DNA of 64,000 bases from Bacillota bacterium. GTDB lineage: Bacteria; Bacillota; Dethiobacteria; DTU022. Location of the stretch: the NCBI GenBank assembly GCA_033549065.1, contig JAWSUE010000002.1, forward strand, positions 170,825-234,824, given 5' to 3'. Made by a program: the position numbers and the translations under genes. The notes under the pieces were generated by a model. That model saw only the letters and a program-made list of their open reading frames with translations, did no database searches and was not told the DNA's origin. Of the stretch, positions 1 through 9,489 are shown one piece after another. The stretch's first letter is position 1. Each line of letters opens with the position of its first letter.

Positions 1-83
1 CTTACGACCTCAAATTGAACTAGATTCCGTGGTTTATAAGATATAAACTTTTGAAAACTCAATCCTGGAAAGGAGTAATTTTC

Positions 84-1325
84 ATGCGTGATTACCGGGA
101 AATACAGTTATGGAAAGATGTAAAGCCGGAGGAGTGGAACGATTGGCACTGGCAGGTGCGCAACCGGATCACCACCCTTGATCAATTGGAGCAGGTTATC
201 GAATTAACTACAGAGGAAGCTGAAGGGGTCGAGAAGTGCCTCAAGCAGTTCAGAATGGCCATAACCCCTTACTATGCCTCGCTGATGGATCCTGTTGACC
301 GTGGATGCCCCGTCCGCCTGCAGGCAGTGCCGACCTATCACGAACTGCATAAAGCCGACTCTGATATGACCGATCCCCTGCATGAAGATGTCGACTCCCC
401 GGTGCCCGGACTGACCCATCGCTATCCCGACCGGGTGCTCTTCCTGGTTACCGACCAATGCTCAATGTACTGCCGACACTGCACCCGGCGCCGCATGGCC
501 GGGCAGACTGACAAACCGAATAAACGCGATAATATTGACGCGGCCATCGAGTATATCCGCCGCACGCCGATTGTCAGGGATGTTTTGATCTCCGGTGGCG
601 ATGGGTTGCTCATCGGTGATGACCTGATTGAATACATCCTGAAAAAACTGCGCGAAATTGATCATGTCGAAATGATCCGTTTCGGCAGCCGCACACCGGT
701 TGTAATGCCTCAACGCATTACCCCCGAACTCTGTGCGATGCTAAAGAAATACCATCCCATATACCTGAATATGCATTTCAATCACCCGAAGGAGTTCACC
801 AGAGAATCGGCAGAAGCATGTGCCCGCCTGGCTGATGCCGGAATACCGCTCGGCAACCAGTCAGTTCTCCTTGCCGGGGTTAACGACTGCCCGCAGGTGA
901 TGAAAAAGCTGAGCCATGAGCTTCTGAAAAACAGGGTCCGCCCCTACTATATTTACCAGTGCGACCTTTCGCAGGGTATCGAGCACTTCCGCACATCTGT
1001 TGCAGCCGGAATCGAAATTATAGAAAACCTGCGCGGACATACTACAGGTTTGGGGGTTCCCACATTTGTTGTCGACGCCCCCGGCGGAGGCGGAAAAATT
1101 CCTGTTATGCCACAGTATCTGGTCAGCCAGTCGCCGCACCGTGTTGTGGTCCGTAACTTTGAGGGAGGGCTTTATTCCTACACCGAACCGCACCGCGAGG
1201 TTAACCCGGAAGAGCCCTGTGCCCTCTGCGGAGGAACCCACAACAACTACGATGTTGGTGTGGCCTCCCTGCTTAACGGACAGGCCGTAGCTATGGAACC
1301 GGCCGTTAAAAAAGAGAAAAACTGA
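84..1325 (+). CDS. kamA: L-lysine 2,3-aminomutase (radical SAM, PLP)
   Basis: Converts L-lysine to L-beta-lysine, the first step of clostridial lysine fermentation or of N-acetyl-beta-lysine osmolyte synthesis. The radical-SAM cluster motif CSMYCRHC is at about residues 129-136 and the PLP-lysine motif PGGGGK at about 333-338. A further Cys pair (CALC) near the C-terminus fits the zinc-binding tail of this family. At 413 residues it matches the usual length of about 415. I chose the ATG at 84 because AAAGGAG lies 6-7 nt upstream; an in-frame TTG at 51 has no ribosome site. No ablB acetyltransferase or other lysine-fermentation gene is nearby; the next gene is a methyltransferase 69 nt downstream. 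Family assignment is secure; the physiological pathway is not decided by the context. Confidence 0.95.
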   Translation: MRDYREIQLWKDVKPEEWNDWHWQVRNRITTLDQLEQVIELTTEEAEGVEKCLKQFRMAITPYYASLMDPVDRGCPVRLQAVPTYHELHKADSDMTDPLHEDVDSPVPGLTHRYPDRVLFLVTDQCSMYCRHCTRRRMAGQTDKPNKRDNIDAAIEYIRRTPIVRDVLISGGDGLLIGDDLIEYILKKLREIDHVEMIRFGSRTPVVMPQRITPELCAMLKKYHPIYLNMHFNHPKEFTRESAEACARLADAGIPLGNQSVLLAGVNDCPQVMKKLSHELLKNRVRPYYIYQCDLSQGIEHFRTSVAAGIEIIENLRGHTTGLGVPTFVVDAPGGGGKIPVMPQYLVSQSPHRVVVRNFEGGLYSYTEPHREVNPEEPCALCGGTHNNYDVGVASLLNGQAVAMEPAVKKEKN

Positions 1326-1394
1326 AAAAATAAAATAAGTATAAAGAAGTACTCCGAGTACTGTTTATTAACTTATTGAGTTAGGAGAATTTAA

Positions 1395-2876
1395 ATGGAA
1401 AAGTATACATTCACCGGTCAGCCCAAACTGCGCATTTTAACTGATGAGCAGATCAAGCTGATTCACCTGGAAGCACTGCATGTGCTCGAGAAGACCGGTG
1501 TAAAATTTGAATCGGAAGAAGCGTTGAAAATTCTTAAAGACAACGGAGCCGTTGTCGATTTTGATAAAAAAATTGCCAAGATCAACCCCCAGATGGTTGA
1601 TGATGCGGTAAAAAAAGCCCCCAACGGTTTCAGACTTTACAACCGTGAAGGCGAGCTTGCCGCTAATATGAGCAACAACAACGTGCATTTTGATCCCGGT
1701 TCTTCCATGATCAAGTTCATGGAATCGGATGGTAAAACAGTGCGCAAGACCGAATCGAAAGACTTAATCGAGATCAGCAGACTCAATGATGCCATGCAGA
1801 ATATCCACCTCCAGTCGACCTCGGTGGTCTGCTACGATGTTCCCGAATTGATCGGTGACAGCTATCGTCTCTATCTCTGTCTGAAGAATTCGCCGAAAGC
1901 GATCATCACCGGGGCTTTTTCTGTCCGCGGAGTGACCCACATGCGCGAAATGCTCGCCGCTGTAGCCGGAGGCTACGACCAGCTTCGTGAAAAACCGCTG
2001 GCCGTATTCGATATTTGCCCGTCACCTCCGCTCAAGTGGACCCACATCAGCGCCCAGAACATAATCGACTGTGCCCGTTACGATCTGCCGCTGGAGACTG
2101 TCGCCCTGCCCATGCCCGGAGCCGGCACACCGGTAACTCTGGCCGGTTCAGTCGTGGTCCATACCGCTGAAACTTTGAGCGGTCTGGTCCTCGCCCAATG
2201 TATCAACCCCGGTGCCCGTGTTGTTTACGGTGGCGCACCGGTCCAGTTCGATATGCGTTTCGGAACAACACCGTTCAGCGCTGTCGAAGCAACCATGATG
2301 GCCGCTGCATATGCCCAGATGGGTAAATATTTCGGCATGCCGACCCACACATACGCCGCTCTGAGCGACTCCAAAACAATTGATACCCAGGCCGGAATAG
2401 AGACAGGTATGAGCGGGATTATCGCCCAGCTGGCCGGAATAAACATGATTTCAGGCCCCGGTTCACTCGATTTTGTTAATACTTTCAGCCTGGAGAAACT
2501 GGCTATCGATAATGAAGTTTGTGGAATGGCCCTGCGGATGCAGAAGGGCATAGACTGCTCACCTGAATCACTGGCCATCGATGTTATCGACGAACTAGGA
2601 CCCGGCGGTGCCTACCTGGAAGCGGAACATACCTTCCGGTGGTTTAAAAAAGAGCCTTATATTCCGTCCCTGATAATTGACCGTCACGACCGAAAGAACT
2701 GGGAAGACGAGGGAAGCAGGAGCGCCTTCCAGCGAGCGCAGGAGCGGGTTAAAGAAATCAAAGAAACTCATACTCCCCTGCCCCTGGGAGATGATAGGGA
2801 AGAGAAACTTGATACGGTTACACGTGAAATCATGAAAGAGCTGAAGATCAGCGAGCTCCCCCAGGGCCCGAAATAA
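1395..2876 (+). CDS. MttB-family (trimethylamine/betaine) corrinoid methyltransferase
   Basis: A 493-residue protein of the trimethylamine methyltransferase MttB superfamily, TIM-barrel enzymes that transfer a methyl group from a quaternary or tertiary amine to a corrinoid protein. The reading frame is complete with no in-frame amber codon, so it is a non-pyrrolysine member like glycine-betaine, carnitine or proline-betaine methyltransferases (MtgB, MtcB, MtpB). Start ATG at 1395 has TTAGGAG about 8 nt upstream. It follows kamA by 69 nt and may be cotranscribed; a hairpin follows at 2921. No corrinoid protein, MtbA-like methyltransferase or reductive activator is in the window, so the partner must be encoded elsewhere. 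Substrate cannot be read from the sequence. Confidence 0.85.
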   Translation: MEKYTFTGQPKLRILTDEQIKLIHLEALHVLEKTGVKFESEEALKILKDNGAVVDFDKKIAKINPQMVDDAVKKAPNGFRLYNREGELAANMSNNNVHFDPGSSMIKFMESDGKTVRKTESKDLIEISRLNDAMQNIHLQSTSVVCYDVPELIGDSYRLYLCLKNSPKAIITGAFSVRGVTHMREMLAAVAGGYDQLREKPLAVFDICPSPPLKWTHISAQNIIDCARYDLPLETVALPMPGAGTPVTLAGSVVVHTAETLSGLVLAQCINPGARVVYGGAPVQFDMRFGTTPFSAVEATMMAAAYAQMGKYFGMPTHTYAALSDSKTIDTQAGIETGMSGIIAQLAGINMISGPGSLDFVNTFSLEKLAIDNEVCGMALRMQKGIDCSPESLAIDVIDELGPGGAYLEAEHTFRWFKKEPYIPSLIIDRHDRKNWEDEGSRSAFQRAQERVKEIKETHTPLPLGDDREEKLDTVTREIMKELKISELPQGPK

Positions 2877-2920
2877 GCCGGGTAAAGAGCTCAATATAAA
2901 ATCAAGATGATTATAAAAGA

Positions 2921-2967
2921 AAATAAGTTGACGAAAAGTGGACAGGCTTTAAATCGTCAACTTATTT
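2921..2967 (+). repeat. AAATAAGTTGACGA inverted-repeat element (family member 1), terminator-like
   Basis: Perfect 14-bp inverted repeat (AAATAAGTTGACGA and its complement) around an 18-19 nt interior containing GTGGACAGGCTTTAAA, followed by TTTTT. It can act as a terminator for kamA-mttB. The interior and ends recur in reverse orientation at 20720-20765, and similar ends occur at 14896-14938, so it is also a dispersed repeat. Confidence 0.75.
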
Positions 2968-2996
2968 TTGTTAAAAAGCTGAACATGATATGATAA
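2968..2996 (+). promoter_or_regulatory. Candidate sigma-A promoter for the trehalose-6-P synthase/phosphatase gene
   Basis: TTGTTA (2968-2973), 17-nt spacer, TGATAA (2991-2996), ending 25 nt before the start codon of the downstream gene. It lies directly behind the 2921 hairpin. Weak match, position is sensible. Confidence 0.4.
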
Positions 2997-3021
2997 AGGA
3001 AAAGAAGAAGAGGAGAAACCG

Positions 3022-5253
3022 ATGATTTCCCCTGGTTCAGATTTTCAGGACAGAAGAGCGGTTATTGTTTCCAACAGGCTGCCGGTAACCGTTACCAGAA
3101 AAGGTGGGATAATAAAAGTCGCACCCAGCGTGGGCGGGCTCGCTACCGGTTTGTCATCTTTTCATCGAAGCAATGACGGATTATGGGTCGGCTGGCCCGG
3201 ATTCAGCCCCGGAAGCCAGGCGATACAGGAAGAAACTGAGGAAATACTCCGCAATGAACAAAACTGTGTTCCTGTTTACCTCTCTGCATCTGACCTTAAA
3301 AAATATTATAATGGCTTCAGCAACGGAACTCTTTGGCCTCTCTTTCACTATTTCACAACATACTGCTCGTATAAGATCTCAGAATGGGAAGCCTACAAAA
3401 AGGTTAATCAAATGTTTTGCCGCAGGTTAAAAGAAGTGGTCCAGCCCGATGACATGGTATGGATTCATGACTACCATTTACTCCTTCTCCCGGAACTCCT
3501 GCGCCGGGAAGTGCCTGATGTGACCATCGGATTTTTTCTACATATTCCCTTCCCTTCCATGGAAATCTTCCGTCAACTGCCCTGGAGAGAAGAGATCCTG
3601 AACGGGATGCTCGGGGCCGACCTGATCGGCTTTCACACTTACGATTACACCCGGCATTTCTTGAGCTGTCTGCTGCGAATACTGGGTAAGGAGCAGTCAT
3701 ACGGGAAACTGGTTGTTGATAACCGAATGATCACGGTTGATACTTTTCCCATGGGGATCGATACAGAAAAATTCGCTTCAGCATCTGCATCTCCGGCAGT
3801 ATCTATTAAAAAGGAGCATCTCCTGAAAAAAGTTAAAACAGAAAAAATCATTCTCTCCGTCGACCGTCTTGATTTCTCAAAGGGAATTCCGGAACGGCTT
3901 AAAGCTTTTGAACTCTTCCTTGATCAATACCCGCAGTGGCAGGGGCGGGTAACCTTCATCATGCTCTGTGTTCCATCCAGGACCAAGGTTAGGGAATACC
4001 GTATGTTAAAAAGCGAAATCGATGAACTGGTTGGAAGGATTAATGGCCGTTTCGATACACTGGAATGGCTGCCCATCCTTTACATGTACCGATCACTCCC
4101 CTTTGAAGAGCTGGTATCTCTATATACTTCAGCTGATCTAGCCCTCGTAACCCCCTTGCGAGACGGGATGAACCTGGTTGCCAAAGAATATCTGGCCTGT
4201 CAGAGCCATACTGCCAAAGGTGCGCTTGTTTTAAGTGAAACTGCCGGCTCTGCCGCAGAACTTGGCGAGGCTATATTGGTCAACCCGAATGACCTTGAAA
4301 TGATGGCCGGAGCCATTGCCCGGGGGTTATCGCTTACGGATGAAGAAAAGAAGTATTCAATTGATACCATGGTCGACCGGCTCAACAAATATAATATATA
4401 CAGATGGGCGGAGGACTTTATTACTACCCTTACCCAGACCAAGGAGAACCAGGTTAACAGCAAACAGCGTTTTATGGTTCGGCAGTATGAGAAAAAATTG
4501 CAGGAAAAATATCAGCTGGCAGACCGCAGATTATTGCTGCTCGACTATGACGGCACCCTGACCTCCATCAGGAAAAGACCGGACCTGGCCAATCCCGATG
4601 CTGAACTCATAGAGCTGTTGGCCGGATTGAAGAATGACAGTAAGAACACGGTAGTGATTATCAGCGGCAGAGACAGGGAAACCCTTACCCGGTGGCTGAG
4701 CGAAACAGGGGTTGATTTAGTTGCAGAACATGGTACCTGGCTTCGTGAATCCTCCTGGGAATCCTGGAAACCGACTATCGAAGGGCTGACAGACGATTGG
4801 AAACAAAATGTTCGGCCTATACTCGATCAATTCAGTATCAGGACGCCAGGCTCATTCATCGAAGAAAAGGCGCATGCCCTGGTTTGGCATTACCGAAAAT
4901 CAGACCCCGCGCTCGGTGACCTGCGGGCCAAAGAATTAAATGATGCTTTACACGACATTCTCTCAGGGACTGACCTTCAGGCGCTCCCCGGCAGAAAAGT
5001 ATTGGAAATTAAACCGGTAGGTGTCAATAAAGGGCGGGCAGCCCAGCACTGGCTGGAAAAAGCTGACATTGCTGACAGCTGGGATTTTATCCTAGCCATG
5101 GGTGATGACCTGACGGACGAAGATATTTTTTCAATCGTTCCTGAATATGCCTGGAGTATCAAAGTCGGGTTGGCTTCGTATACCAGGGCTGGTTTCTTCC
5201 TGGAATCGCCTGATCAGACCAGGAAGTTGCTGCAAAATCTTGAAAAATCGTAG
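3022..5253 (+). CDS. Bifunctional trehalose-6-phosphate synthase/phosphatase
   Basis: A 743-residue fusion making trehalose from UDP-glucose (or another NDP-glucose) and glucose-6-phosphate. Residues about 1-480 are a GT20 synthase: GGLATGL near the N-terminus, [21 protein letters not shown] and [15 protein letters not shown] are visible. Residues about 495-743 are a HAD phosphatase with DYDGTL at about 507 and GDDLTDED at about 693. Start ATG at 3022 follows GAGGAG. The fused TPS-TPP layout occurs in some bacteria and in eukaryotes. The convergent gene pair at 5797-8861 encodes a GH65 phosphorylase and beta-phosphoglucomutase, which could recycle the product, implying a trehalose storage or osmoprotection cycle. 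Confidence 0.93.
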   Translation: MISPGSDFQDRRAVIVSNRLPVTVTRKGGIIKVAPSVGGLATGLSSFHRSNDGLWVGWPGFSPGSQAIQEETEEILRNEQNCVPVYLSASDLKKYYNGFSNGTLWPLFHYFTTYCSYKISEWEAYKKVNQMFCRRLKEVVQPDDMVWIHDYHLLLLPELLRREVPDVTIGFFLHIPFPSMEIFRQLPWREEILNGMLGADLIGFHTYDYTRHFLSCLLRILGKEQSYGKLVVDNRMITVDTFPMGIDTEKFASASASPAVSIKKEHLLKKVKTEKIILSVDRLDFSKGIPERLKAFELFLDQYPQWQGRVTFIMLCVPSRTKVREYRMLKSEIDELVGRINGRFDTLEWLPILYMYRSLPFEELVSLYTSADLALVTPLRDGMNLVAKEYLACQSHTAKGALVLSETAGSAAELGEAILVNPNDLEMMAGAIARGLSLTDEEKKYSIDTMVDRLNKYNIYRWAEDFITTLTQTKENQVNSKQRFMVRQYEKKLQEKYQLADRRLLLLDYDGTLTSIRKRPDLANPDAELIELLAGLKNDSKNTVVIISGRDRETLTRWLSETGVDLVAEHGTWLRESSWESWKPTIEGLTDDWKQNVRPILDQFSIRTPGSFIEEKAHALVWHYRKSDPALGDLRAKELNDALHDILSGTDLQALPGRKVLEIKPVGVNKGRAAQHWLEKADIADSWDFILAMGDDLTDEDIFSIVPEYAWSIKVGLASYTRAGFFLESPDQTRKLLQNLEKS

Positions 5254-5338
5254 TAAGATTTAAGTGAGTGGTCGCGCTGTCTTGACAGAACACGATCATT
5301 TCCAAACGAACATACAATATATCTGGGAGTGTTGGACA

Positions 5339-5762
5339 ATGGCAAAATACAAAAAATATCACCCAGTTGATTCCTCTGTTATTTCCCGATTTTGAAGACC
5401 TGGGTTTTCAAGTTATCACAGCTGTACAGCTTCATCAACTCGGTTTAGATCAGGTGGGTCGGATCATTAATGAGCGGGTTGGCGACAAGAAGGCGTTTTT
5501 GACCTTTGATATTGACTTTTTAGATCCTGCCTATGCCCCTGGTACTGGTACCATTGAAGTTGGTGGTTTTACCAGTTATGATACATTGTATCTTTTACGA
5601 CAGACCAAAGATATCAATTATGTAGCCTGCGATGTAGTAGAGATTCTTCCGGCGTTTGACCCTACACAAATTACTGCCTATATGGCCGGATGTATTATTC
5701 ACGAGTTTATTGCAATGTTAGCATATCGTAAGAAGAAAGAGCTTGAAGCGCAGAATTTTTGA
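5339..5762 (+). pseudogene. Agmatinase/arginase-family gene remnant with internal deletion
   Basis: ATG at 5339 opens MAKYKKYHPVDSSVISRF and then hits TGA at 5393-5395; this is the typical N-terminal tip of agmatinases. In another frame, directly overlapping, the C-terminal third of the same family continues to 5762 and carries TFDIDFLDPAYAPGTGT, the Mn-binding DxDxxDP motif, and the usual C-terminal AYRKKKELE. About 150-200 residues between tip and C-terminal part, including the first metal-binding motifs, are missing and the two pieces are out of frame. It lies between two convergent trehalose-related genes. The C-terminal frame alone (TTG at 5367, 131 codons) could still be translated but would lack half the active site. 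Confidence 0.85.
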
Positions 5763-5796
5763 CCAGGTATTCCTTAGTTGCCAAAAGCCGGATAAA

Positions 5797-6453
5797 CTAA
5801 CCAAAAATATCTTCGAGTCTGATTGCCGCTACTGAAGGATAGACAAAGTCAGCATCTCCCACCCGCTCGGGAGGGCCGATACCGATCGTAGCCATTCCGG
5901 CCTGCCGGGCAGCTGCAATGCCCGCTTCCGCATCTTCCACCACGATGCACAACTCCGGTGGCACATTGAGCTTTTTGGCGGCATAGAGAAATAGATCCGG
6001 CGCCGGTTTGGTCCTTTCAACACTGCTGCCGTCGGCAATTACCTCAAAATAGGAAGCTATCCCCAGAGCATCCACCACCGTTGGGGCATTTTTACTGGCT
6101 GAGGCAAGGGCAAGCCTGAAACCTTTTGATTTTAGCTCCCGAAGCAGGTCAACTGCGCCGGGCAGTAAGTCTTTCCCGGAAACCGATTCCAGATAATCAC
6201 GGTAGTAACCATTCTTGCGGGCCATTAGTTCCAGCATTTTTTCTTCAGGTAAACTGCGGCCTTTCAGGATCAATTCAAGTGAAGCCCTTCGCGAAACTCC
6301 GCGCAGTTTCTCGTTATCCTCCCTGGTGAAAGGCAGGTTTTCTTCGTCAGCGAGGCGTTTCCAAGCCCGGTAGTGATACTCTGCCGTATCGGTTATGACT
6401 CCATCCAGGTCAAAAATAAAAGCTTCTATTTTTTTCTTGATCTCTTTTCCCAT
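5797..6453 (-). CDS. pgmB: beta-phosphoglucomutase
   Basis: HAD-superfamily mutase of 218 residues interconverting beta-glucose-1-phosphate and glucose-6-phosphate. The N-terminal FDLDGVITDTAEYH motif, the cap-domain GVSRRASLELIL segment and KPAPDLFL and VVEDAEAG near the C-terminus are diagnostic. I prefer ATG at 6453, preceded by GGTGGTGG; a TTG at 6486 overlapping the upstream stop would add eleven residues but has no ribosome site. It follows the GH65 phosphorylase by about 30 nt, the standard pairing in which the phosphorylase releases beta-glucose-1-phosphate and this enzyme sends it to glycolysis. Confidence 0.93.
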   Translation of the reverse strand: MGKEIKKKIEAFIFDLDGVITDTAEYHYRAWKRLADEENLPFTREDNEKLRGVSRRASLELILKGRSLPEEKMLELMARKNGYYRDYLESVSGKDLLPGAVDLLRELKSKGFRLALASASKNAPTVVDALGIASYFEVIADGSSVERTKPAPDLFLYAAKKLNVPPELCIVVEDAEAGIAAARQAGMATIGIGPPERVGDADFVYPSVAAIRLEDIFG

Positions 6454-6482
6454 ACTTACACCACCACCAAAGCTTAACTTAT

Positions 6483-8861
6483 TCAATGTGAGTTGATTTG
6501 TTGTTTCTGGCCAGCCAGTTTAAAATTGACAGTTTCGCCCTCGGACAGCGTAACCCAGGTCCCCTGGTGAGCAAAACTGATACTTTCCCCTTCCAGAAGT
6601 TTATACCTGGCCTTTCGCTTCCTTACAATTACTTCCAGCAAACAACCTCTGACTCTGATTCTGAATCGATACTGTTTAAGGTTATCAGGCATATAAGGAT
6701 TAAAGCTCACAGAGCCTTCCGAAATGCGCATTCCGGCAAACCCACTGACCAGGCACATCCAGGACCCGGCCATGTTGGCCATATGAATGCCGTAGTGAGT
6801 AACCTTCATTATATTCTCCAGGTCCAGCCGCGCCGACATGAGGAAATATTGATAGGCATCTTCACAGTAGCCCAGTTCAGAGGCAACGATACTGAAGATG
6901 GAAGGGGAGAGGGATGAGTCATGAGTGGTGATCGGTTCGTAATAGTTATAATCGCGCCGTTTTTGCTCAAGACTGTAGCGCTCACTCAATAAGAGGTGGG
7001 CAAGAATAACATCCGGCTGTTTGCAGACCTGGAACCTGTAGATCACCAGGGGATGATAATGCAGAAGCAGGGGGTAGTTGTCTGCCGGTGTCGACTTAAA
7101 ATCCCAGACTTCTTTATCGAGAAAGCCGTCATCCTGGGGATGGATCTGCATCACTTCATCGTAAGGAATATACATGTATTCAGCCGCCCGCTGCCATGCC
7201 TTTAACTCCTCTTCGCAAAGCTTGATTTTTTTTGCCAACTTGCTGAATTCATTTGGATGGTTTTGCTGCAGGTAACGGGCGGTTTGATAGGCATACCGAA
7301 GGTGCCACTGTGCCATCAGGTTTGTATAACAGTTATTATTGACCAGTGCGGAATACTCATCGGGGCCGGTTACCTCGTTATAGCAGAACCGGTTTCCTTT
7401 CCTGGGGACATATGTGCCCAGATCTTCCCACAAACGTGCAGTTTCAAAAAGAATTTCTGCTCCGAAATCGAGCATTAAAGAAAAATCTCCGGATATTTCA
7501 ATATATCTGTGCATGGCAAAGGCAATGGCGGCGTTGATATGGTACTGTGCCGTACTGGCCGGAAAATATGATGAACCCTCTTCACCGGCAATGGTTCGCC
7601 AGGGGTAGAGAGCGCCTTTCTGATGCGATAATTCACGAGCTCTGCTGCGGGCATGATCAAGAATACTATACCGGAATTCAAGAAGCTTGCGGGCTTGCTC
7701 CGGCTTGATCGAAGTAAAAAAGGGAACCATGTAAATTTCCGTATCCCAAAAATAGTGACCGTCATATCCCTCACTGGTCAGACCCTTGGCCGGGATACCT
7801 GTTGTACCGTTGCTTCCAGACGCCTGTAAGAGGTGGAAAAGGTTAAAGCGCAGTCCCTGTTCAGCTTTTGGATCTCCTTCCAGGTAAACTCCTGCGGAAT
7901 CCCAATATTTTTTGCAGTGTTCTTTCTGTTCGTCGCACAAAGATTTGAAACCGATTTTTTGCGCCTTCCCGACTGTTTCCAGGGCCATGTCAGGTATCTT
8001 TTCCGCTGGGTAATCCCGCGATGTAAAGTAAGCCACATATTTGAGCAGGGTGATCTTTTCATTTTCATTGGCAGTTAGCTGGAAAGTTGTAGTAGCCTGC
8101 TGATCAGTTCGCCCGGTATCTGCCTTGAGCAGTTTTCCACCTTTAAGCCGGTTTTCCATGGCACAGGCCATGGCCAGTTGGGAGCGGACAGTCTCCTGAA
8201 TGATAACTGCCCCTGTATCCTCCAGCTTTATATCGCTTACCTGCAGACGGAGATCGCCAAGAGATGCCGAGAATCGTTGATCATATTCAACATGGGTATG
8301 GTTATCAACATTTCCGTCCAGTGAAGAACGGAGCGTAATTTGGCCGGAAAAATTTAGCGGTATAACCTGGTAGTTGAAAACAATCAGATGGCGGTGTTTG
8401 AAGGGAACCAGGCGTGTAACCGTGATCTGTACTTCCCGGCCTTCCGGAGATTTCCAAACCACCTTTCTTTCCTGACAACCCTCTTTCATGTTGAGAATTC
8501 GCCTAAAAGATAAAATGGCTCCGCTGCCGAGACTGAAGCGTTCACCATCCAGGTAAAGCTCAATAATTTTACTGTCGGTAACATTCAACAGGGTTTGGGT
8601 ATTCTGCGCAAACCCATAGCCTCTTTCGGCATGGGGGATCGGCACTGATTCAAAAAAACCATTCAGGTAAATACCGCCAATCGTCCGGTCGGGATGTTCG
8701 AAAAGCCCTTCCTCGAAACTTCCCCTGATCCCGATATATCCGTTGCTAACGGTAAATAAGGTTTCACTGAGCATATTATTTTCCGGAGAGAATTTATCCT
8801 CGATAATTCTCCACGGATCAACCCTGTAAGCCGGCGGGTGTTTAAAGTTCAGCAGTTTCAC
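6483..8861 (-). CDS. GH65 disaccharide phosphorylase (trehalose/maltose/kojibiose type)
   Basis: A 792-residue glycoside hydrolase family 65 protein: N-terminal beta-sandwich with SETLFTVSNGYIGIRGS, an (alpha/alpha)6 barrel with the catalytic Glu in VTGPDEY at about residues 497-503, and a C-terminal sheet domain. These enzymes cleave alpha-linked glucobioses with phosphate to give beta-glucose-1-phosphate. Start is GTG at 8861; a stop two codons upstream excludes a longer form, and GGAGG lies about 15 nt away, which is long. pgmB follows directly. Trehalose is the best guess as substrate because the trehalose synthesis gene is the convergent neighbour, but maltose and kojibiose phosphorylases cannot be distinguished by eye. 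Confidence 0.9.
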   Translation of the reverse strand: MKLLNFKHPPAYRVDPWRIIEDKFSPENNMLSETLFTVSNGYIGIRGSFEEGLFEHPDRTIGGIYLNGFFESVPIPHAERGYGFAQNTQTLLNVTDSKIIELYLDGERFSLGSGAILSFRRILNMKEGCQERKVVWKSPEGREVQITVTRLVPFKHRHLIVFNYQVIPLNFSGQITLRSSLDGNVDNHTHVEYDQRFSASLGDLRLQVSDIKLEDTGAVIIQETVRSQLAMACAMENRLKGGKLLKADTGRTDQQATTTFQLTANENEKITLLKYVAYFTSRDYPAEKIPDMALETVGKAQKIGFKSLCDEQKEHCKKYWDSAGVYLEGDPKAEQGLRFNLFHLLQASGSNGTTGIPAKGLTSEGYDGHYFWDTEIYMVPFFTSIKPEQARKLLEFRYSILDHARSRARELSHQKGALYPWRTIAGEEGSSYFPASTAQYHINAAIAFAMHRYIEISGDFSLMLDFGAEILFETARLWEDLGTYVPRKGNRFCYNEVTGPDEYSALVNNNCYTNLMAQWHLRYAYQTARYLQQNHPNEFSKLAKKIKLCEEELKAWQRAAEYMYIPYDEVMQIHPQDDGFLDKEVWDFKSTPADNYPLLLHYHPLVIYRFQVCKQPDVILAHLLLSERYSLEQKRRDYNYYEPITTHDSSLSPSIFSIVASELGYCEDAYQYFLMSARLDLENIMKVTHYGIHMANMAGSWMCLVSGFAGMRISEGSVSFNPYMPDNLKQYRFRIRVRGCLLEVIVRKRKARYKLLEGESISFAHQGTWVTLSEGETVNFKLAGQKQQINSH

Positions 8862-8889
8862 AACTTAGTAAGCAAACCTCCATCTGTAA

Positions 8890-9489
8890 TTATTTACTGT
8901 TTGAAAGGACATACTGCCAGCCGGCTTCAAAGGACTGCTTGTTAATCTCCACCAGCTTGGCCTTGATCTCCTGTTCCATCACTGTCAGCCATTTACCTTT
9001 GTCGAAGGGCATGATATGGGCCAGGATACCCAGTAGAAAAGTGTTAACCATGCGCGGGTTCGCTTTAACCGGTTCAATGGAGAGGGCGTCGACAGCAATC
9101 AGCTTTTTCACCTTGCTCCCGATCTCTTCCAGAATTCCGGTAAGATAATCCACCTGCCCGGTCAACACCGGCAGCGGTTCCAGCTCCTGGGTGTTGACGA
9201 TTACTGTCCCCTTTGGTGAAAGGAAGGGCAGCCAGCGCAGGGCCTCCAGCTTTTCGAAGGAGAGCAGGATATCACCGTCCCCCTGGGGGATCAGTGGTGA
9301 GTAAACCTTTTCACTGATTCGGACATGGGTAATCACACTTCCACCCCTCTGAGCCATCCCATGGGTTTCAGCAGTTTTAACATCCAGCCCCTCGGAAATG
9401 GCCAGGGCGGCGATCACTCTCCCGGTAAGTATAGTTCCCTGCCCGCCAACACCGGCAATCAATATATCGGTCTTATTCATTATCTTCAC
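8890..9489 (-). CDS. iorB: Indolepyruvate:ferredoxin oxidoreductase beta subunit
   Basis: A 199-residue gamma-type 2-oxoacid:ferredoxin oxidoreductase subunit with the N-terminal GVGGQGTILTGRV motif and THGMAQRGGSV. It pairs with IorA to oxidise aryl pyruvates to aryl-acetyl-CoA, reducing ferredoxin. GTG at 9489 is favoured by TAGGAG six nt upstream; ATG at 9480 is an alternative. It overlaps the 3' end of iorA by 17 nt, implying translational coupling. Confidence 0.92.
   Translation of the reverse strand: MKIMNKTDILIAGVGGQGTILTGRVIAALAISEGLDVKTAETHGMAQRGGSVITHVRISEKVYSPLIPQGDGDILLSFEKLEALRWLPFLSPKGTVIVNTQELEPLPVLTGQVDYLTGILEEIGSKVKKLIAVDALSIEPVKANPRMVNTFLLGILAHIMPFDKGKWLTVMEQEIKAKLVEINKQSFEAGWQYVLSNSK

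Noticed and set aside
1395..2876. Pyrrolysine-containing trimethylamine methyltransferase
   Set aside because: The frame is complete without an in-frame TAG, so it is a non-pyrrolysine homologue.
5367..5762. A real short arginase-like gene
   Set aside because: The matching N-terminal tip in another frame at 5339 shows it is a deleted agmatinase, not a small functional gene.
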